Both the position numbers and the translations under genes were made by a program. The notes under the pieces were generated by a model, which saw only the letters and a program-made list of their open reading frames with translations, was not told the DNA's origin and did no database searches. Below, one piece after another: positions 14,751 to 23,722 of a stretch of 37,037 nt of DNA; the first letter of the stretch is position 1, and every line of letters begins with the position of its first letter. Source of the stretch: Planctomycetaceae bacterium (GTDB taxonomy: Bacteria > Planctomycetota > Planctomycetia > Planctomycetales > Planctomycetaceae); assembly GCA_029259815.1 (NCBI GenBank), contig JAJDEJ010000358.1, forward strand, positions 1 to 37,037, given 5' to 3'.

Positions 14751-15278
14751 ATGTCCCATCGTGCGTACATTGGCATGGGGTCGAACATCGAGCCGGTGAA
14801 ACACCTTCTTGCTGCTGTCGTCGAACTGTCCAAGTTAGGGGAGCTTGAACGAGTCTCACAGGTGTACGAGTCGACGGCGGTTGGGGATGTTGATCAGCCG
14901 AAGTTCTTGAACGCTGCGGCGCTGCTGCGAACGGACCAACTCGTTGAACCGCTGTGTGAATCGCTCCGAGAGGTCGAGACACAGCTTGGACGAAAGCGTG
15001 ACCCAGGGAACAAGAATGCGGCACGGACAATCGACCTCGACCTTGTGCTCTACGATGAGTGTGTGTTGAAAGTGGGGCATCGCCGCATTCCGGACCCGGA
15101 TATCTTGGAGCGAGCGTTTCTCGCTGTCCCCTTGTCAGAAGTCGATCCGGAGTTCGTTCACCCGGAGACCGGGGAGTCGCTGAGAGAGATCGCAAACCGA
15201 CTCAGTGCGAAGGGAACCGATCTGAAAGAACAGCCGGAGATTGATCTTCGGCTTCCACAAAATTGCAAGCGGTGCTGA
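14751..15278 (+). CDS. folK: 2-amino-4-hydroxy-6-hydroxymethyldihydropteridine pyrophosphokinase
   Basis: A 175-residue HPPK. It transfers pyrophosphate from ATP to the product of FolB. The N-terminal GSNIEP and the signature RDPGNKNAARTIDLDLVLYD (from about residue 83) are clear, and Asp95/Asp97 of RTIDLD are the Mg ligands. The family C-terminal AFLAVPLSEVDPEFVHPETG is intact. The start is preceded by GAGGAG overlapping the folB stop, showing close coupling. It is convergent, with a two-base gap, to the epimerase gene. Confidence 0.95.
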   Translation: MSHRAYIGMGSNIEPVKHLLAAVVELSKLGELERVSQVYESTAVGDVDQPKFLNAAALLRTDQLVEPLCESLREVETQLGRKRDPGNKNAARTIDLDLVLYDECVLKVGHRRIPDPDILERAFLAVPLSEVDPEFVHPETGESLREIANRLSAKGTDLKEQPEIDLRLPQNCKRC

Positions 15279-15280
15279 GA

Positions 15281-16153
15281 TCACGTCGTGACTTCGCCGA
15301 CCGCGTGTGGCAGACCGGTTTCAATCGAAGGAAAGGTAAGAGTGATGTCCCAATCCTCACGCAGGCGGCGATTGTTGCAGCGTTTGCCGAGGTTCGGCGA
15401 ATCATCAGAGGGAATCTCAAACTTCGGAACTGGGGCGGAAACCAATCGAGCGAGTGCTTCGTAGTAGTTACGACGTTGGAGAGGGCGGTCGTCCGTAACG
15501 AGTGTCACGGACGGGTCTCCGACTCTGCTGTCCGAGCAGGCCAGGACCGCCGTTGTGGCATCGTCGACGTGAATGAGGTTGAGCCAACCATGCGGATTCG
15601 CTTGCAGAGGACGACCCGCGCGAAGCCCATCAATGCGGGCGATCAATCGATCCGGTCCATAGATGCCCGACAGCCGCAACACATGAGGGGACATTCGATT
15701 TGTGAGAGTGTCCCTTACGACATTTTCAGCATCAAGGCAGATGCGGCCGCTCTCTGTCGTGGGGGCACAGGGAGAGGATTCATCGACTTTCTCACCTTCG
15801 GATTGTCCGTACACACTGGTGCTCGACACGTACACGAAACGTTCAACCGCTGACGGCAATGCGGTGAGGACGTTTCGCAGACCATCGACATAAATGTCTC
15901 GCTTTGAGACGTCACTCGTGCGGTCGTAGCCGACGGCATGGAGAACAGTCTTGGCAGTTGGCAACGATGCCAGTGTCGTCCGATCAAGAACATCTCCAAT
16001 GATCGGTTGAATCCCCCGCGATGTGAGTTCGTCAGCGTGATTGCGCGAACGTGTGAGGGCGAAGACTGTGTCACCGGCGCCAACCCAACGTGCGGCGACG
16101 CGGCGACCGAGATAACCGCAACCAACAATCAGTCGAGTGGTGGGCGTGTTCAC
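15281..16153 (-). CDS. NAD-dependent epimerase/atypical SDR (YeeZ-like)
   Basis: A 290-residue Rossmann protein. The N-terminal LIVGCGYLGRRVA is the nucleotide-binding motif of atypical (a4/a5) SDRs such as YeeZ. SSTSVYGQSEGE and LRLSGIYGP follow, with a NLIHVDDATTAV segment near the sugar-binding site. The classical YxxxK catalytic pair is not evident, as usual in this subgroup. The protein is probably a nucleotide-sugar or NADP-binding protein whose reaction is not established. It is a single gene on the minus strand with a two-base gap to folK. Confidence 0.8.
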   Translation of the reverse strand: MNTPTTRLIVGCGYLGRRVAARWVGAGDTVFALTRSRNHADELTSRGIQPIIGDVLDRTTLASLPTAKTVLHAVGYDRTSDVSKRDIYVDGLRNVLTALPSAVERFVYVSSTSVYGQSEGEKVDESSPCAPTTESGRICLDAENVVRDTLTNRMSPHVLRLSGIYGPDRLIARIDGLRAGRPLQANPHGWLNLIHVDDATTAVLACSDSRVGDPSVTLVTDDRPLQRRNYYEALARLVSAPVPKFEIPSDDSPNLGKRCNNRRLREDWDITLTFPSIETGLPHAVGEVTT

Positions 16154-16232
16154 GGGGCAAGAAGCGACGAATGATTGGGCTGTGAACGCATAAGATACTG
16201 TGCAAGCCAGCTCTGAGGCGACGAGAGCAAGG

Positions 16233-16742
16233 TCATTTCTTGCCGCGAATTTGGGCAGCGAGGGTGAGTGGTTGGGTGATGAGGGATTTCAGATCGCGAG
16301 AAACACGCCTCGGAGTGTCACCGTCGTTCGGAATCTGTTGCACACAGCTGACTGTCAAATCCTCGACGGAGGCCTCGAATCGACTGAGCCGCTCGATGAC
16401 CCGTTCAATGAACTGAGTCAGTTCATGGGGAGTGAGGTCATGTCGCTGCAATTCGACAGTGCCGTTGATGCGGTCTCGATGCAACCTTGCGAGTGTGGTT
16501 CCCTGGGTGCGGTACAGATCGCCGTCGACGTATGCCCGTCGTAATCGCCGGTCGGGATCGAAGTGGTAACACGGGTCAGGTCCAAAGTAGATGGAGAGTG
16601 AGCCATTCGACCGATACCCGGCCATGACTGATTCCGACTCGCCGATAACGTCGAATTCGGCTCGCTGACACAGTGCGGTGGCCTCCCGCATGAGGTCTTC
16701 GCGGTCCACTTCGAGGCGATTTGTGGGGGGAGGACGTGACAC
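16233..16742 (-). CDS. Conserved-looking hypothetical protein, 169 aa
   Basis: No named family. The protein starts with GTG 16742 and contains the strongly patterned stretch GYRSNGSLSIYFGPDPCYHF, then DPDRRLRRAYVDGDLYRTQG and TTLARLHRDR. I recall very similar stretches in planctomycete proteins of unknown function, so it is likely real and conserved. It shows no signal peptide or membrane segment. It ends 79 bases before the epimerase start, on the same strand, so the two may share a transcript. Confidence 0.65.
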   Translation of the reverse strand: MSRPPPTNRLEVDREDLMREATALCQRAEFDVIGESESVMAGYRSNGSLSIYFGPDPCYHFDPDRRLRRAYVDGDLYRTQGTTLARLHRDRINGTVELQRHDLTPHELTQFIERVIERLSRFEASVEDLTVSCVQQIPNDGDTPRRVSRDLKSLITQPLTLAAQIRGKK

Positions 16743-16982
16743 GATTGGGGCATTCAGGCAGAAGGAATTGTCACGAAGATCAGCCGGGCAATCGAGGTAA
16801 TCATCGTATTATGTTGTCGTCAGTCAACAACTTCCGGGAGAATTCCTCGAATTGTAGGCCTCCACTGGAGGGTTTGCTATGCTTGAAGTGCAGGCCATTT
16901 TCGGGTATCCAAGCATCCCCTCGGATGACCGATTCCGGTCGCGGCTGATGTTCGTGCAGTTCCCAACTCGACCGAGCAAGTT

Positions 16983-18167
16983 ATGGCACCACTCACACTG
17001 GCCCCGGCAAAGCCGGTCTCCTCCGGTGAGATTGGCATGATTGATCCGAATCGTGCAGACGAAGTCGATCGGCGGCACCAGCAGATCACGGAGTTCCTCT
17101 CGTCCGCCCGCTATGATGCCCTGCTGCTGACACAGCCGCACAACTTTTCGTGGATCACCGCAGGCGGAGAGGGGACGCGTCCCGGATCGAACGAAATGGT
17201 GGCTGCTGCGTTCCTCACGCCAGATGCGAGAGTGATTCTCACCGGCAGTGTCGATTCCGGACACCTGTTTGATCAAGTCGTCAATGGCCTCGGCTTTCAG
17301 CTCAAGGAACGACCTTGGCACGAGGATCGGGGAGTGCTGTTGGAAGACCTCTGCAGGGGACGAAAGGTTGCCAGCGATTCGGGCATGTTCGTAACCGACA
17401 ACTTCGAACCGCACCTCGTCCGATTCCGAGTTCCCTTGTCGGAGTTCGATTGGCCTGAATTACGTTCTCTGGGGCGGCATGTCACGCATGCGGTTGAAGC
17501 GACAGCGAGAACTTTCAGGCAAGGTGAGACCGAAGCAGAGGTCGCTGGACAACTCGCACATCGACTTTTGAAGCACGAAGTGACACCCGTTCGGTTGCAA
17601 GTGATGGCTGACGGGCAGGGACATCGTTATCGGCACTGGGGCTTTGGGAGCGACCGCATTGAACGGACATGCGTGATCTCGGCTGTTGGTCGCCGTAAAG
17701 GACTGCACATTGGCGCGACGCGAACCGTGACGTTTGGCCAGCCCACGAAGACAATTGCGGACACGCATCATTTGGCGGCAATCGTGCAGACGACGGGCAT
17801 GTTCTTTTCCCAGGTCGGCTGGACAGTGAGCGACACTTGGGCTCGGGTGGCCCGCATCTACGAAAAATTTGGTGCTCCGGATGGCTGGCGACAGGCCGAG
17901 CAGGCCGAAGGGATCGGGTACGCGGTCGAAGAATTCCCATTTGTCCCGGAAAGTCGTTCACGCTTACGAACCGGCACACCCATCTTCTGGCATCCCTCAG
18001 TCCGGACAGCTGCCATGGGGGACACCATCCTCGTGCGAGACGAAGGATTTGAACTTCTGACTCCGGCGGAGAACTGGCCGGAATTGACGATTGACGTTAA
18101 GGGAGCCCAGATTCGCAGGCCGAGCATTCTCATCCGCGAAAGCGCGACCGACTGGCCAGATCAGTAG
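16983..18167 (+). CDS. M24 (creatinase/aminopeptidase P fold) protein with degenerate metal site
   Basis: A 394-residue protein with an N-terminal creatinase-like domain (about 1-165) and a C-terminal pita-bread domain. Recognisable parts are TVSDTWARVARIYEKFG, QAEGIGYAVEEFPFVP and TPIFWHPSV. At the place where active M24 enzymes have D-x10-D for two metals, it reads RTCVISAVGRRKGLHIGATR. The second Asp is replaced (IGATRTV instead of D.TRTF), and the usual His-Glu-Glu ligands are not clear. It probably belongs to the M24 subgroup without metal ligands, seen in other bacteria with a ...RRKGLIASLTR... pattern, and may be non-catalytic or act on another substrate. ATG 17037 is an alternative start. 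Confidence 0.75.
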   Translation: MAPLTLAPAKPVSSGEIGMIDPNRADEVDRRHQQITEFLSSARYDALLLTQPHNFSWITAGGEGTRPGSNEMVAAAFLTPDARVILTGSVDSGHLFDQVVNGLGFQLKERPWHEDRGVLLEDLCRGRKVASDSGMFVTDNFEPHLVRFRVPLSEFDWPELRSLGRHVTHAVEATARTFRQGETEAEVAGQLAHRLLKHEVTPVRLQVMADGQGHRYRHWGFGSDRIERTCVISAVGRRKGLHIGATRTVTFGQPTKTIADTHHLAAIVQTTGMFFSQVGWTVSDTWARVARIYEKFGAPDGWRQAEQAEGIGYAVEEFPFVPESRSRLRTGTPIFWHPSVRTAAMGDTILVRDEGFELLTPAENWPELTIDVKGAQIRRPSILIRESATDWPDQ

Positions 18168-18483
18168 GTGGCTCATGCTTGTGTTCGCAGTTGTCTGGTG
18201 GTTCACAGCATTCGTCACTCTAAGTCGGTTCATTGCTCCTTGCATTGGTCGGATAACCAGTACACTCCCCACTTGTCGCTCATTCGTGTTTACCCATCTT
18301 GGCTGTCAGGTAAGCTTGCCGCATTTCCTACAGTTCCAATGCGCGGCACAACCGACCGGGTATTGACCGAATTCGGTGACTTTGAGTCAGGAAACATTGA
18401 AGTGCTTCGGGTGTGGCGACATCATGGGACCATCAACTTCACTGAGCAATCAACCCCCGAGCAAAACACCCACGGAGTGACCA
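18168..18483. other. Intergenic region, no gene recognised
   Basis: The 316 bases between the M24-fold gene and the small 18484 gene hold no convincing frame; the open + frames here change composition and carry no pattern. No repeat or terminator was seen. Confidence 0.4.
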
Positions 18484-18723
18484 ATGCTGCCCACATCGCA
18501 TGCGGATATCGAATTGCTGGAGTCTGAAGACCTGCCTGTGCGCACGCTCGTCGCTCCGCCTATCCTGGCTCGCGAACTGCGACTGGTTCTTGCTGAGCTC
18601 GACCTCACAATCGAGATCGGCACCCGCGACGCGGTCATCATCTCCTCAGACCTGTACGAGGCGTTCCAGCAATGGAACACGACAGAACCTGAAGACACCA
18701 CGCCCAACTCAGATTGGAACTGA
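18484..18723 (+). CDS. Hypothetical small acidic protein, 79 aa
   Basis: The product is MLPTSHADIELLESEDLP followed by VAPPILARELRLVLAELDL and TRDAVIISSDLYEAF, acidic overall and probably helical. A GGAG lies 7-10 bases before the ATG. A strong + strand terminator begins 38 bases after its stop, which supports a real transcript ending here. No family is recognised. Confidence 0.5.
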   Translation: MLPTSHADIELLESEDLPVRTLVAPPILARELRLVLAELDLTIEIGTRDAVIISSDLYEAFQQWNTTEPEDTTPNSDWN

Positions 18724-18760
18724 AGAACGACGACGATTGGGACGTGAGAACGTCACTTGT

Positions 18761-18809
18761 CTCCATTGAGCTGCACACTTGACATGTGTCGCTGAATGGA
18801 GGCTTTTTT
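18761..18809 (+). terminator. Rho-independent terminator, + strand
   Basis: CTCCATTGAGC (18761-18771) pairs with GCTGAATGGAG (18791-18801) with one bulge, inner ACAC/GTGT extends the stem, and a run GCTTTTTTATT follows. It would end transcripts of the small 18484 gene. Confidence 0.85.
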
Positions 18810-18902
18810 ATTCCCGCTCAGCAGTGCGTCCCCGCCAGGTCACCGGGAATCCCCAACGGCTGCTCATCAGCAAGACTTGTGGAGGGGGGAGGGAAATAAA
18901 GA

Positions 18903-18936
18903 GACCGCTGCAAGTTACCCGCAACTTGCAGCGGTC
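18903..18936 (-). terminator. Rho-independent terminator, - strand
   Basis: GACCGCTGCAAGTT (18903-18916) pairs perfectly with AACTTGCAGCGGTC (18923-18936), a 14-base stem with a six-base loop. Read on the minus strand it is followed by TCTCTTTATTT, and it lies 43 bases after the secretin stop, so it ends the minus-strand transcript. Confidence 0.9.
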
Positions 18937-18979
18937 AAGGACCCATGACGCGAAGGTCCGTGGAGGATTGTCGGACTTG

Positions 18980-21900
18980 TTACAGACCGAGGTTCTCCTC
19001 CTCTTCTTCCTGAATAATGATCCGGGGGGTGACCATTAGCATCAGGCTTTCCGTTTCCCGGCCAACGCCGGTGTTCTTGAAGAGACGGCTGATGTAGGGG
19101 ATCTTGTTGAGGACGGGCACGCCGCTCATGCTGCGTCCTTCACGCAATCGCTTGACACCACCGAGCAGGACGGTGCCTCCATCGGGAACGCTGACCACAG
19201 TCGTGACGTTGACGATCTCCTGGACAGGCTGCTGCACCGTGATGCTGCCGCCACCGGTTGTTTGTTGGCCCTGTTGGCCACCTTGCTGGCCACCTTGACC
19301 ACCACCTTGACCACCACCGACACCACCGCCACCACCACCGATGCCACCGCCGCCGACGCCACCACCGCCTCCGCCAATGCCACCACCACCGATTCCGCCT
19401 CCACCACCACCACCGCCGATGCCACCACCACCTCCGCCGCCGGCACCGCCGATTCCAGTTGGTTGTGTACCACTGACGAAGGAGAAGGTGAAGATGTCAG
19501 TGACGTTGGTAAAGTTGGGGCTCACAGCGAGTCGCACGTAGCGTCGGTCAGCCGAGACCACCGCCTGGACGGTCATTTGGATCCCGTCAGGAATCGTCTG
19601 AATCACAGGTTGGAATCCGACAGCGAAGGCGCTCACAACAGGGATCACGCTCGTGACGAACGGTCTGGCGACAAAGCTGCTGACCGTGCCAACCTGACCG
19701 TTGAACAGAGTAATCTTGGGTGAGAACATCAGATTCGACCGCTCATCACCTTGAGCTGCTTGCACGAACAGGAAGGCTTCAATGTCACTCAGGATAGCCA
19801 TGCCAAAGCTGATACCCGACTGAGGATCGAATCCTCCGAACTCCGGCACGCCAAGCTCAAACGATCCTTGACGGAAGGGGATGTCGAGGTCCGCACTGAA
19901 GGTCTCGGGATCAACCATGCCAACGACTGTGCCGTCACCCCAGTTGTCACGCCCAACAGTGTTGAGCAGAGGACCGGAGGAAAACGGTGCGGTCGGTCCT
20001 CCCAACAATGCTCCTGCTTGTCCACCTGCTTGTCCACCAGCTCCTCCACCAGCTCCTCCACCTGCTCCTCCAGCCGCTCCACCAGCCGCACCACCAGCCG
20101 CTCCACCCGCTGCTCCACCCCCGGCTTGACCGGCTTGGCCAGACTGGATTCCAGTGGGCCCACCGTTGAGGGGGTCGACGGCTCCAAACGGAGCAATCGG
20201 GAGGAATTGATTGTCGAAGCCGGGACCACCGACGCTATCGTTGACGTTAAAGTCGAAGTCGATGCCGATTCGCTCGAAGAACCGGTCGGACACTGTGATG
20301 AATCGCACTTCAATCGTCACCTGCAAATCCTGGAGGCGTCGAAGTTGCGACAGCAGATCGGCAATCTCCTGATGGACGCGTTGAGTTTGGCGAATCACGA
20401 GACTCAGAGTTGTTGTGTGACGACTGATCGTGCCGTCACCCGCAAACTCGTCCCACGTGTCGGGTGACACCGTGGCTGTGATCAGTTCGGTGAGACCAGC
20501 GAAGTCGAAATTATCCTGAGCGGGACCTCCCAGATTCTGTTGACCTGGAAAACCTCCGTACCCCATCGAGGGGTTGCCCCCGAGACCGTCAGGGATTTGA
20601 TTAAAGCCCTGACCGTTTGTCGTTTGCAATCCACCTCGACTGGCGAGGCTCATCTGGCCTCCCAGTCCGACACCCGGCAAGGTCATCCCGCCTGAAGGCA
20701 GGAACCGTTCGTTGGGAGCCTGTGAGGGGATGGGCACAACCAAGTCGGCAACCGGATAAACGACCACCTTTTGGTCACCCTGTTGTCGCATCCGACTGGT
20801 GATCTTCAGCACTTCGTCCTCGATTGTGTAATCGAGGTTCATGGGTTTGAGGATGAGATTGAGTGCACTTTGCAGCCGGATGCCCTCCACGTTAATCGTG
20901 ATCGGCGTGGCTGTGCTGACGCCTTCGTCCTGGAGTCCGAAATCATCGAGGACGACATTGATGTTGGCATTCGTGGCGATGTCCTGGATCACCTCATTGA
21001 GCGGAGCATCGTTGAAGTGCAACGAAACCTGCCGTGTGAGACTTTCCTGGACTCGAATCTCTTCTTCTGTCCGTTCCAAGGCATCCGTCACCGGTTTCCG
21101 GTTCTTGATGATATCGCCCCACCGCTTGACATCGAAGGCCATCGGACGGTCGTCGCCCACGGGGGAGATCGCGGCCCGTTCAACGTCATCCAACTGCTTC
21201 CAGAAGGATTCCTCTTTGAGGTCTCTGGTCTCCTCGTTGCGTGCAATCCGGTACTGGAACTGACTCTTGAGGTCCATCATGATGACCGCTGTGTTCTCCG
21301 GATCCAGCTCCTTCGCCTGCTTGGCGATGACGTTGGCCTCGGCATAACGGCGTGCGTCCATCAGTTCGTTGAACCTGTCCACCAGATCAGCAATCTCCTG
21401 CTCGATCCGGATCTTGGTCTCCATCCCAACTTGAATGCGAGACAGCGTCTCCGCATTGTTCCGCTCCATGTCGAGCATGGGCTTACGCTGTGCCATGTAG
21501 GAGTCGATCGACTCGCGGCTGCTGTTGAGCGACCTGAGGAGTGGTGCGACCTGCTGAGGTGCGAGGTCACTGCCTTCGACGTTGGCGATGGCGCGGTCGA
21601 TCATCTCGACAGCCTGCTCCGGGCGATTCTCACGCAACCGTTCTGCACGGAAGATCGTATTCATCACCTCTTGGCGAGTGCGGTCGTACTTGGCTGTTTG
21701 CTGCTGAATGGCCGAGTCGAGGACCTTTGGCTCCAGCGACGGGGCGTCGCCCGTCACGTCCAGATAACCGGCCACTTGCTGCACTTCGCGATTCGGTGCG
21801 AGTGAGCGGAGCAAGTCCTGAAGCTGTTGAGCCTGATAGGCACTGAGGTCGTCCTTGTCGTTGTACGCCTGCAGGAAGGCATCGTATGCGGCCTGACGTT

Positions 21901-23722
21901 CGCCAGCCTGCATGTGACTGATGCCCTGCTTGTAGAAATCCTGCCCGCTGCCACTGTTGGCCTGGACGACCAGTGCATCACGACGAGGAGCCTTCTCGGG
22001 CATCGGCCCCGCCGATGACTGGGGTGTTGGCTCGGCAAACGGGTTGGAGGCGGTCTTGGTGGCGACCCGCTTGGGTGCCTGCGGCTGGAACTCCATCGGC
22101 TCCGGTCGAGAATCTGCGAGGAAGCCAGTCTGACGCACGTCCTGGTCGGACGGTGTGAGACGTGCGATGTCCTGCATCACAATTTCCGGACGGTCCTCAA
22201 ACAGTTCATAGGTCACCTCCATCTGTGAGGCGATCTGTGCTTTGTCGCGGGCTTCATCGTACTTCTCGGCCTTCAACAAATGTCGAGCTTCGGTGAGAAG
22301 AGCGACGGCCTGTTGTTTCTCACGGCTGGGAGCCATGGTATGTGTCGGTCGTGGGGGGCCCGCAGCAGAGGCGGGTGCCTGGGCAACCATGTTGCTGCTC
22401 TCGGTGTCGCGGATGTCCTGCAGCACAAGTTCCGGACGATCGCTGAACAACGGGAATGTCGCATTGAGTTGCTGAGCCGCCATCGCTTTTTCACGAGCAG
22501 CGTCCATGTCACCAACCGCCATCAGCTCACGGGCCTGTATGAGCAAGGCTTCTGCGTCTGTCCGTAAGCCAGCCGCCTGGGCAGGTGTTGCCGGGGCTGC
22601 GGCCGTCACGGGCTTTGCACTGATGATGGACGTATTGGAATTGCGTTCGACTTCTGCCAGCACGTACTCCGGAGTGTCGTCGAACAGTTTGTAACTGGCG
22701 TTCAGCTTCTGTGCTTCCAGGGCGTAAGAACGAGCCGCGTCATAATCACGCTGTGCGATTGCTCGGCGAGCCGACTTGAGAAGTTGTTGTGCGTCATCCT
22801 GGGCAGTCCGATCAGCCGATGTGGTTGAGGTCACGGGGACAGATGCAGCTGTCTGAATAGTTTCAGACGCTGACGAAGAGGTTTCCCATTCGGCGAGGAA
22901 GGTCTCAGACGGTCCCTTGGCGTTCGCGGGCTGCATCCGGGCAACGGCTTCGAGGATCTGCTTGGGTTGAAGCTCGTTCGGAGCGTAGGCCACATTGGCT
23001 TCCTGGGCCTGCAACGCTTCCCTGCGAGCTGCTTCGTATTGTCCCTTCTCCAGATGACTGCGGGCCGACTTCAACAGCAGGGTGACGTACTCACGCTGAT
23101 CGGCATCATCTGTCGAAGGTGTTGCTGTCGAAGACGATGCTTCCGCGACCTGTGTTCCGTCGTTGGGAACCGGTGAACGCAAAGTGGCCAGTAAGTCGTC
23201 CGGCGTCTGTTCTCCCGGCTTGAAGGTTACACCGAACTGACGTGCCATGTGCTGGGCACTTGTCGCCAGTCGGAGAGCTTCGCTCAGGTCGCCCTGTCGA
23301 GCCGACAGGCGAGCTTGTCGCATGCGGTCGTCAACCCGGCGACGGGAAACGTCGGTGCTTGTCGACGTGGCTCCTGCGGGAGCGATCGGAGTGGCTGACG
23401 ATTCTGCCGAAAAAGGATTTGGTTCGACGGCTGCGTTGGCCGTTGCTGCCGACGGCGTCTCCGCAATGGGATTCGCTTCCGCGAAATCTTCTTCGGCCCG
23501 TGTCAGGTTCGCGAGCCACAACGTTGCGGCGGCGAGTCCGCAACAGGAGATGAGTCCGATGAATCGAAACAAGGTACGCTCCTTCTTGAAGCCCCTTGAA
23601 GGGGTAAGATGTGTGGCTGCAGATCGAACACCCGGCTCGGATGCCTCGGTCGGTGACGCGGGATGATCAGGCCCAGGGGAACCAATGCGATGATCGTTCG
23701 TCGATGATGAGTATCGCGTCAT
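18980..23722 (-). CDS. Giant secretin-like (type II/III secretion GspD-family) protein
   Basis: A 1580-residue protein, about twice the length of ordinary secretins. One hydrophobic segment lies at about 50-70. Five similar repeats of about 48 residues cover about 125-515 (pattern LL..AR..L..G.YD.AR..A..AQ.LN..Y.LF.D.PE.VL..I, TPR-like). A long helical part follows (about 620-870). A secretin/TonB short N-terminal (STN) domain is at ~898-970 (SLHFNDAPLNEVIQDIATNA), and the secretin core runs from ~1090 (QVTIEVRFITVSDRFFERIG) to the end (SVPDGGTVLLGG, then IPYISRLFKN). Two Gly-rich inserts lie inside the core (~1197-1238, ~1422-1487). It should form an outer-membrane channel, but no other secretion genes adjoin it. 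Confidence 0.9.
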   Translation of the reverse strand: MTRYSSSTNDHRIGSPGPDHPASPTEASEPGVRSAATHLTPSRGFKKERTLFRFIGLISCCGLAAATLWLANLTRAEEDFAEANPIAETPSAATANAAVEPNPFSAESSATPIAPAGATSTSTDVSRRRVDDRMRQARLSARQGDLSEALRLATSAQHMARQFGVTFKPGEQTPDDLLATLRSPVPNDGTQVAEASSSTATPSTDDADQREYVTLLLKSARSHLEKGQYEAARREALQAQEANVAYAPNELQPKQILEAVARMQPANAKGPSETFLAEWETSSSASETIQTAASVPVTSTTSADRTAQDDAQQLLKSARRAIAQRDYDAARSYALEAQKLNASYKLFDDTPEYVLAEVERNSNTSIISAKPVTAAAPATPAQAAGLRTDAEALLIQARELMAVGDMDAAREKAMAAQQLNATFPLFSDRPELVLQDIRDTESSNMVAQAPASAAGPPRPTHTMAPSREKQQAVALLTEARHLLKAEKYDEARDKAQIASQMEVTYELFEDRPEIVMQDIARLTPSDQDVRQTGFLADSRPEPMEFQPQAPKRVATKTASNPFAEPTPQSSAGPMPEKAPRRDALVVQANSGSGQDFYKQGISHMQAGERQAAYDAFLQAYNDKDDLSAYQAQQLQDLLRSLAPNREVQQVAGYLDVTGDAPSLEPKVLDSAIQQQTAKYDRTRQEVMNTIFRAERLRENRPEQAVEMIDRAIANVEGSDLAPQQVAPLLRSLNSSRESIDSYMAQRKPMLDMERNNAETLSRIQVGMETKIRIEQEIADLVDRFNELMDARRYAEANVIAKQAKELDPENTAVIMMDLKSQFQYRIARNEETRDLKEESFWKQLDDVERAAISPVGDDRPMAFDVKRWGDIIKNRKPVTDALERTEEEIRVQESLTRQVSLHFNDAPLNEVIQDIATNANINVVLDDFGLQDEGVSTATPITINVEGIRLQSALNLILKPMNLDYTIEDEVLKITSRMRQQGDQKVVVYPVADLVVPIPSQAPNERFLPSGGMTLPGVGLGGQMSLASRGGLQTTNGQGFNQIPDGLGGNPSMGYGGFPGQQNLGGPAQDNFDFAGLTELITATVSPDTWDEFAGDGTISRHTTTLSLVIRQTQRVHQEIADLLSQLRRLQDLQVTIEVRFITVSDRFFERIGIDFDFNVNDSVGGPGFDNQFLPIAPFGAVDPLNGGPTGIQSGQAGQAGGGAAGGAAGGAAGGAAGGAGGGAGGGAGGQAGGQAGALLGGPTAPFSSGPLLNTVGRDNWGDGTVVGMVDPETFSADLDIPFRQGSFELGVPEFGGFDPQSGISFGMAILSDIEAFLFVQAAQGDERSNLMFSPKITLFNGQVGTVSSFVARPFVTSVIPVVSAFAVGFQPVIQTIPDGIQMTVQAVVSADRRYVRLAVSPNFTNVTDIFTFSFVSGTQPTGIGGAGGGGGGGIGGGGGGGGIGGGGIGGGGGGVGGGGIGGGGGGVGGGQGGGQGGQQGGQQGQQTTGGGSITVQQPVQEIVNVTTVVSVPDGGTVLLGGVKRLREGRSMSGVPVLNKIPYISRLFKNTGVGRETESLMLMVTPRIIIQEEEEENLGL
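19262..19455. repeat. Gly-rich coding repeat inside the secretin (insert 2)
   Basis: About 65 codons of GGG/GGI/GGV/GGQ type, from (GGIGGGGGGV) units to GGQQGGQQ, seen as CCACCACC-type triplets on the + strand. The insert sits between the FTFSFVSG strand and the QEIVNVTT strand of the secretin core. Replication slippage would change its length. Confidence 0.9.
20009..20132. repeat. Gly/Ala-rich coding repeat inside the secretin (insert 1)
   Basis: About 40 codons reading (GGAA)n, then GGAGGGAGG and GGQAGGQAG. On the + strand it appears as CCTCCACCAGC-type triplets. It lies just after the FFERIGIDFDFNVND strand of the secretin core. Confidence 0.9.

Noticed and set aside
19262..20132. CRISPR-like or satellite repeats
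   Set aside because: The CCACCACC and CCTCCACC runs are codon repeats of the Gly-rich inserts of the secretin, in frame throughout.
20771..21805. 344-codon + frame opposite the secretin
   Set aside because: Complement of the secretin coding sequence with no domain pattern.
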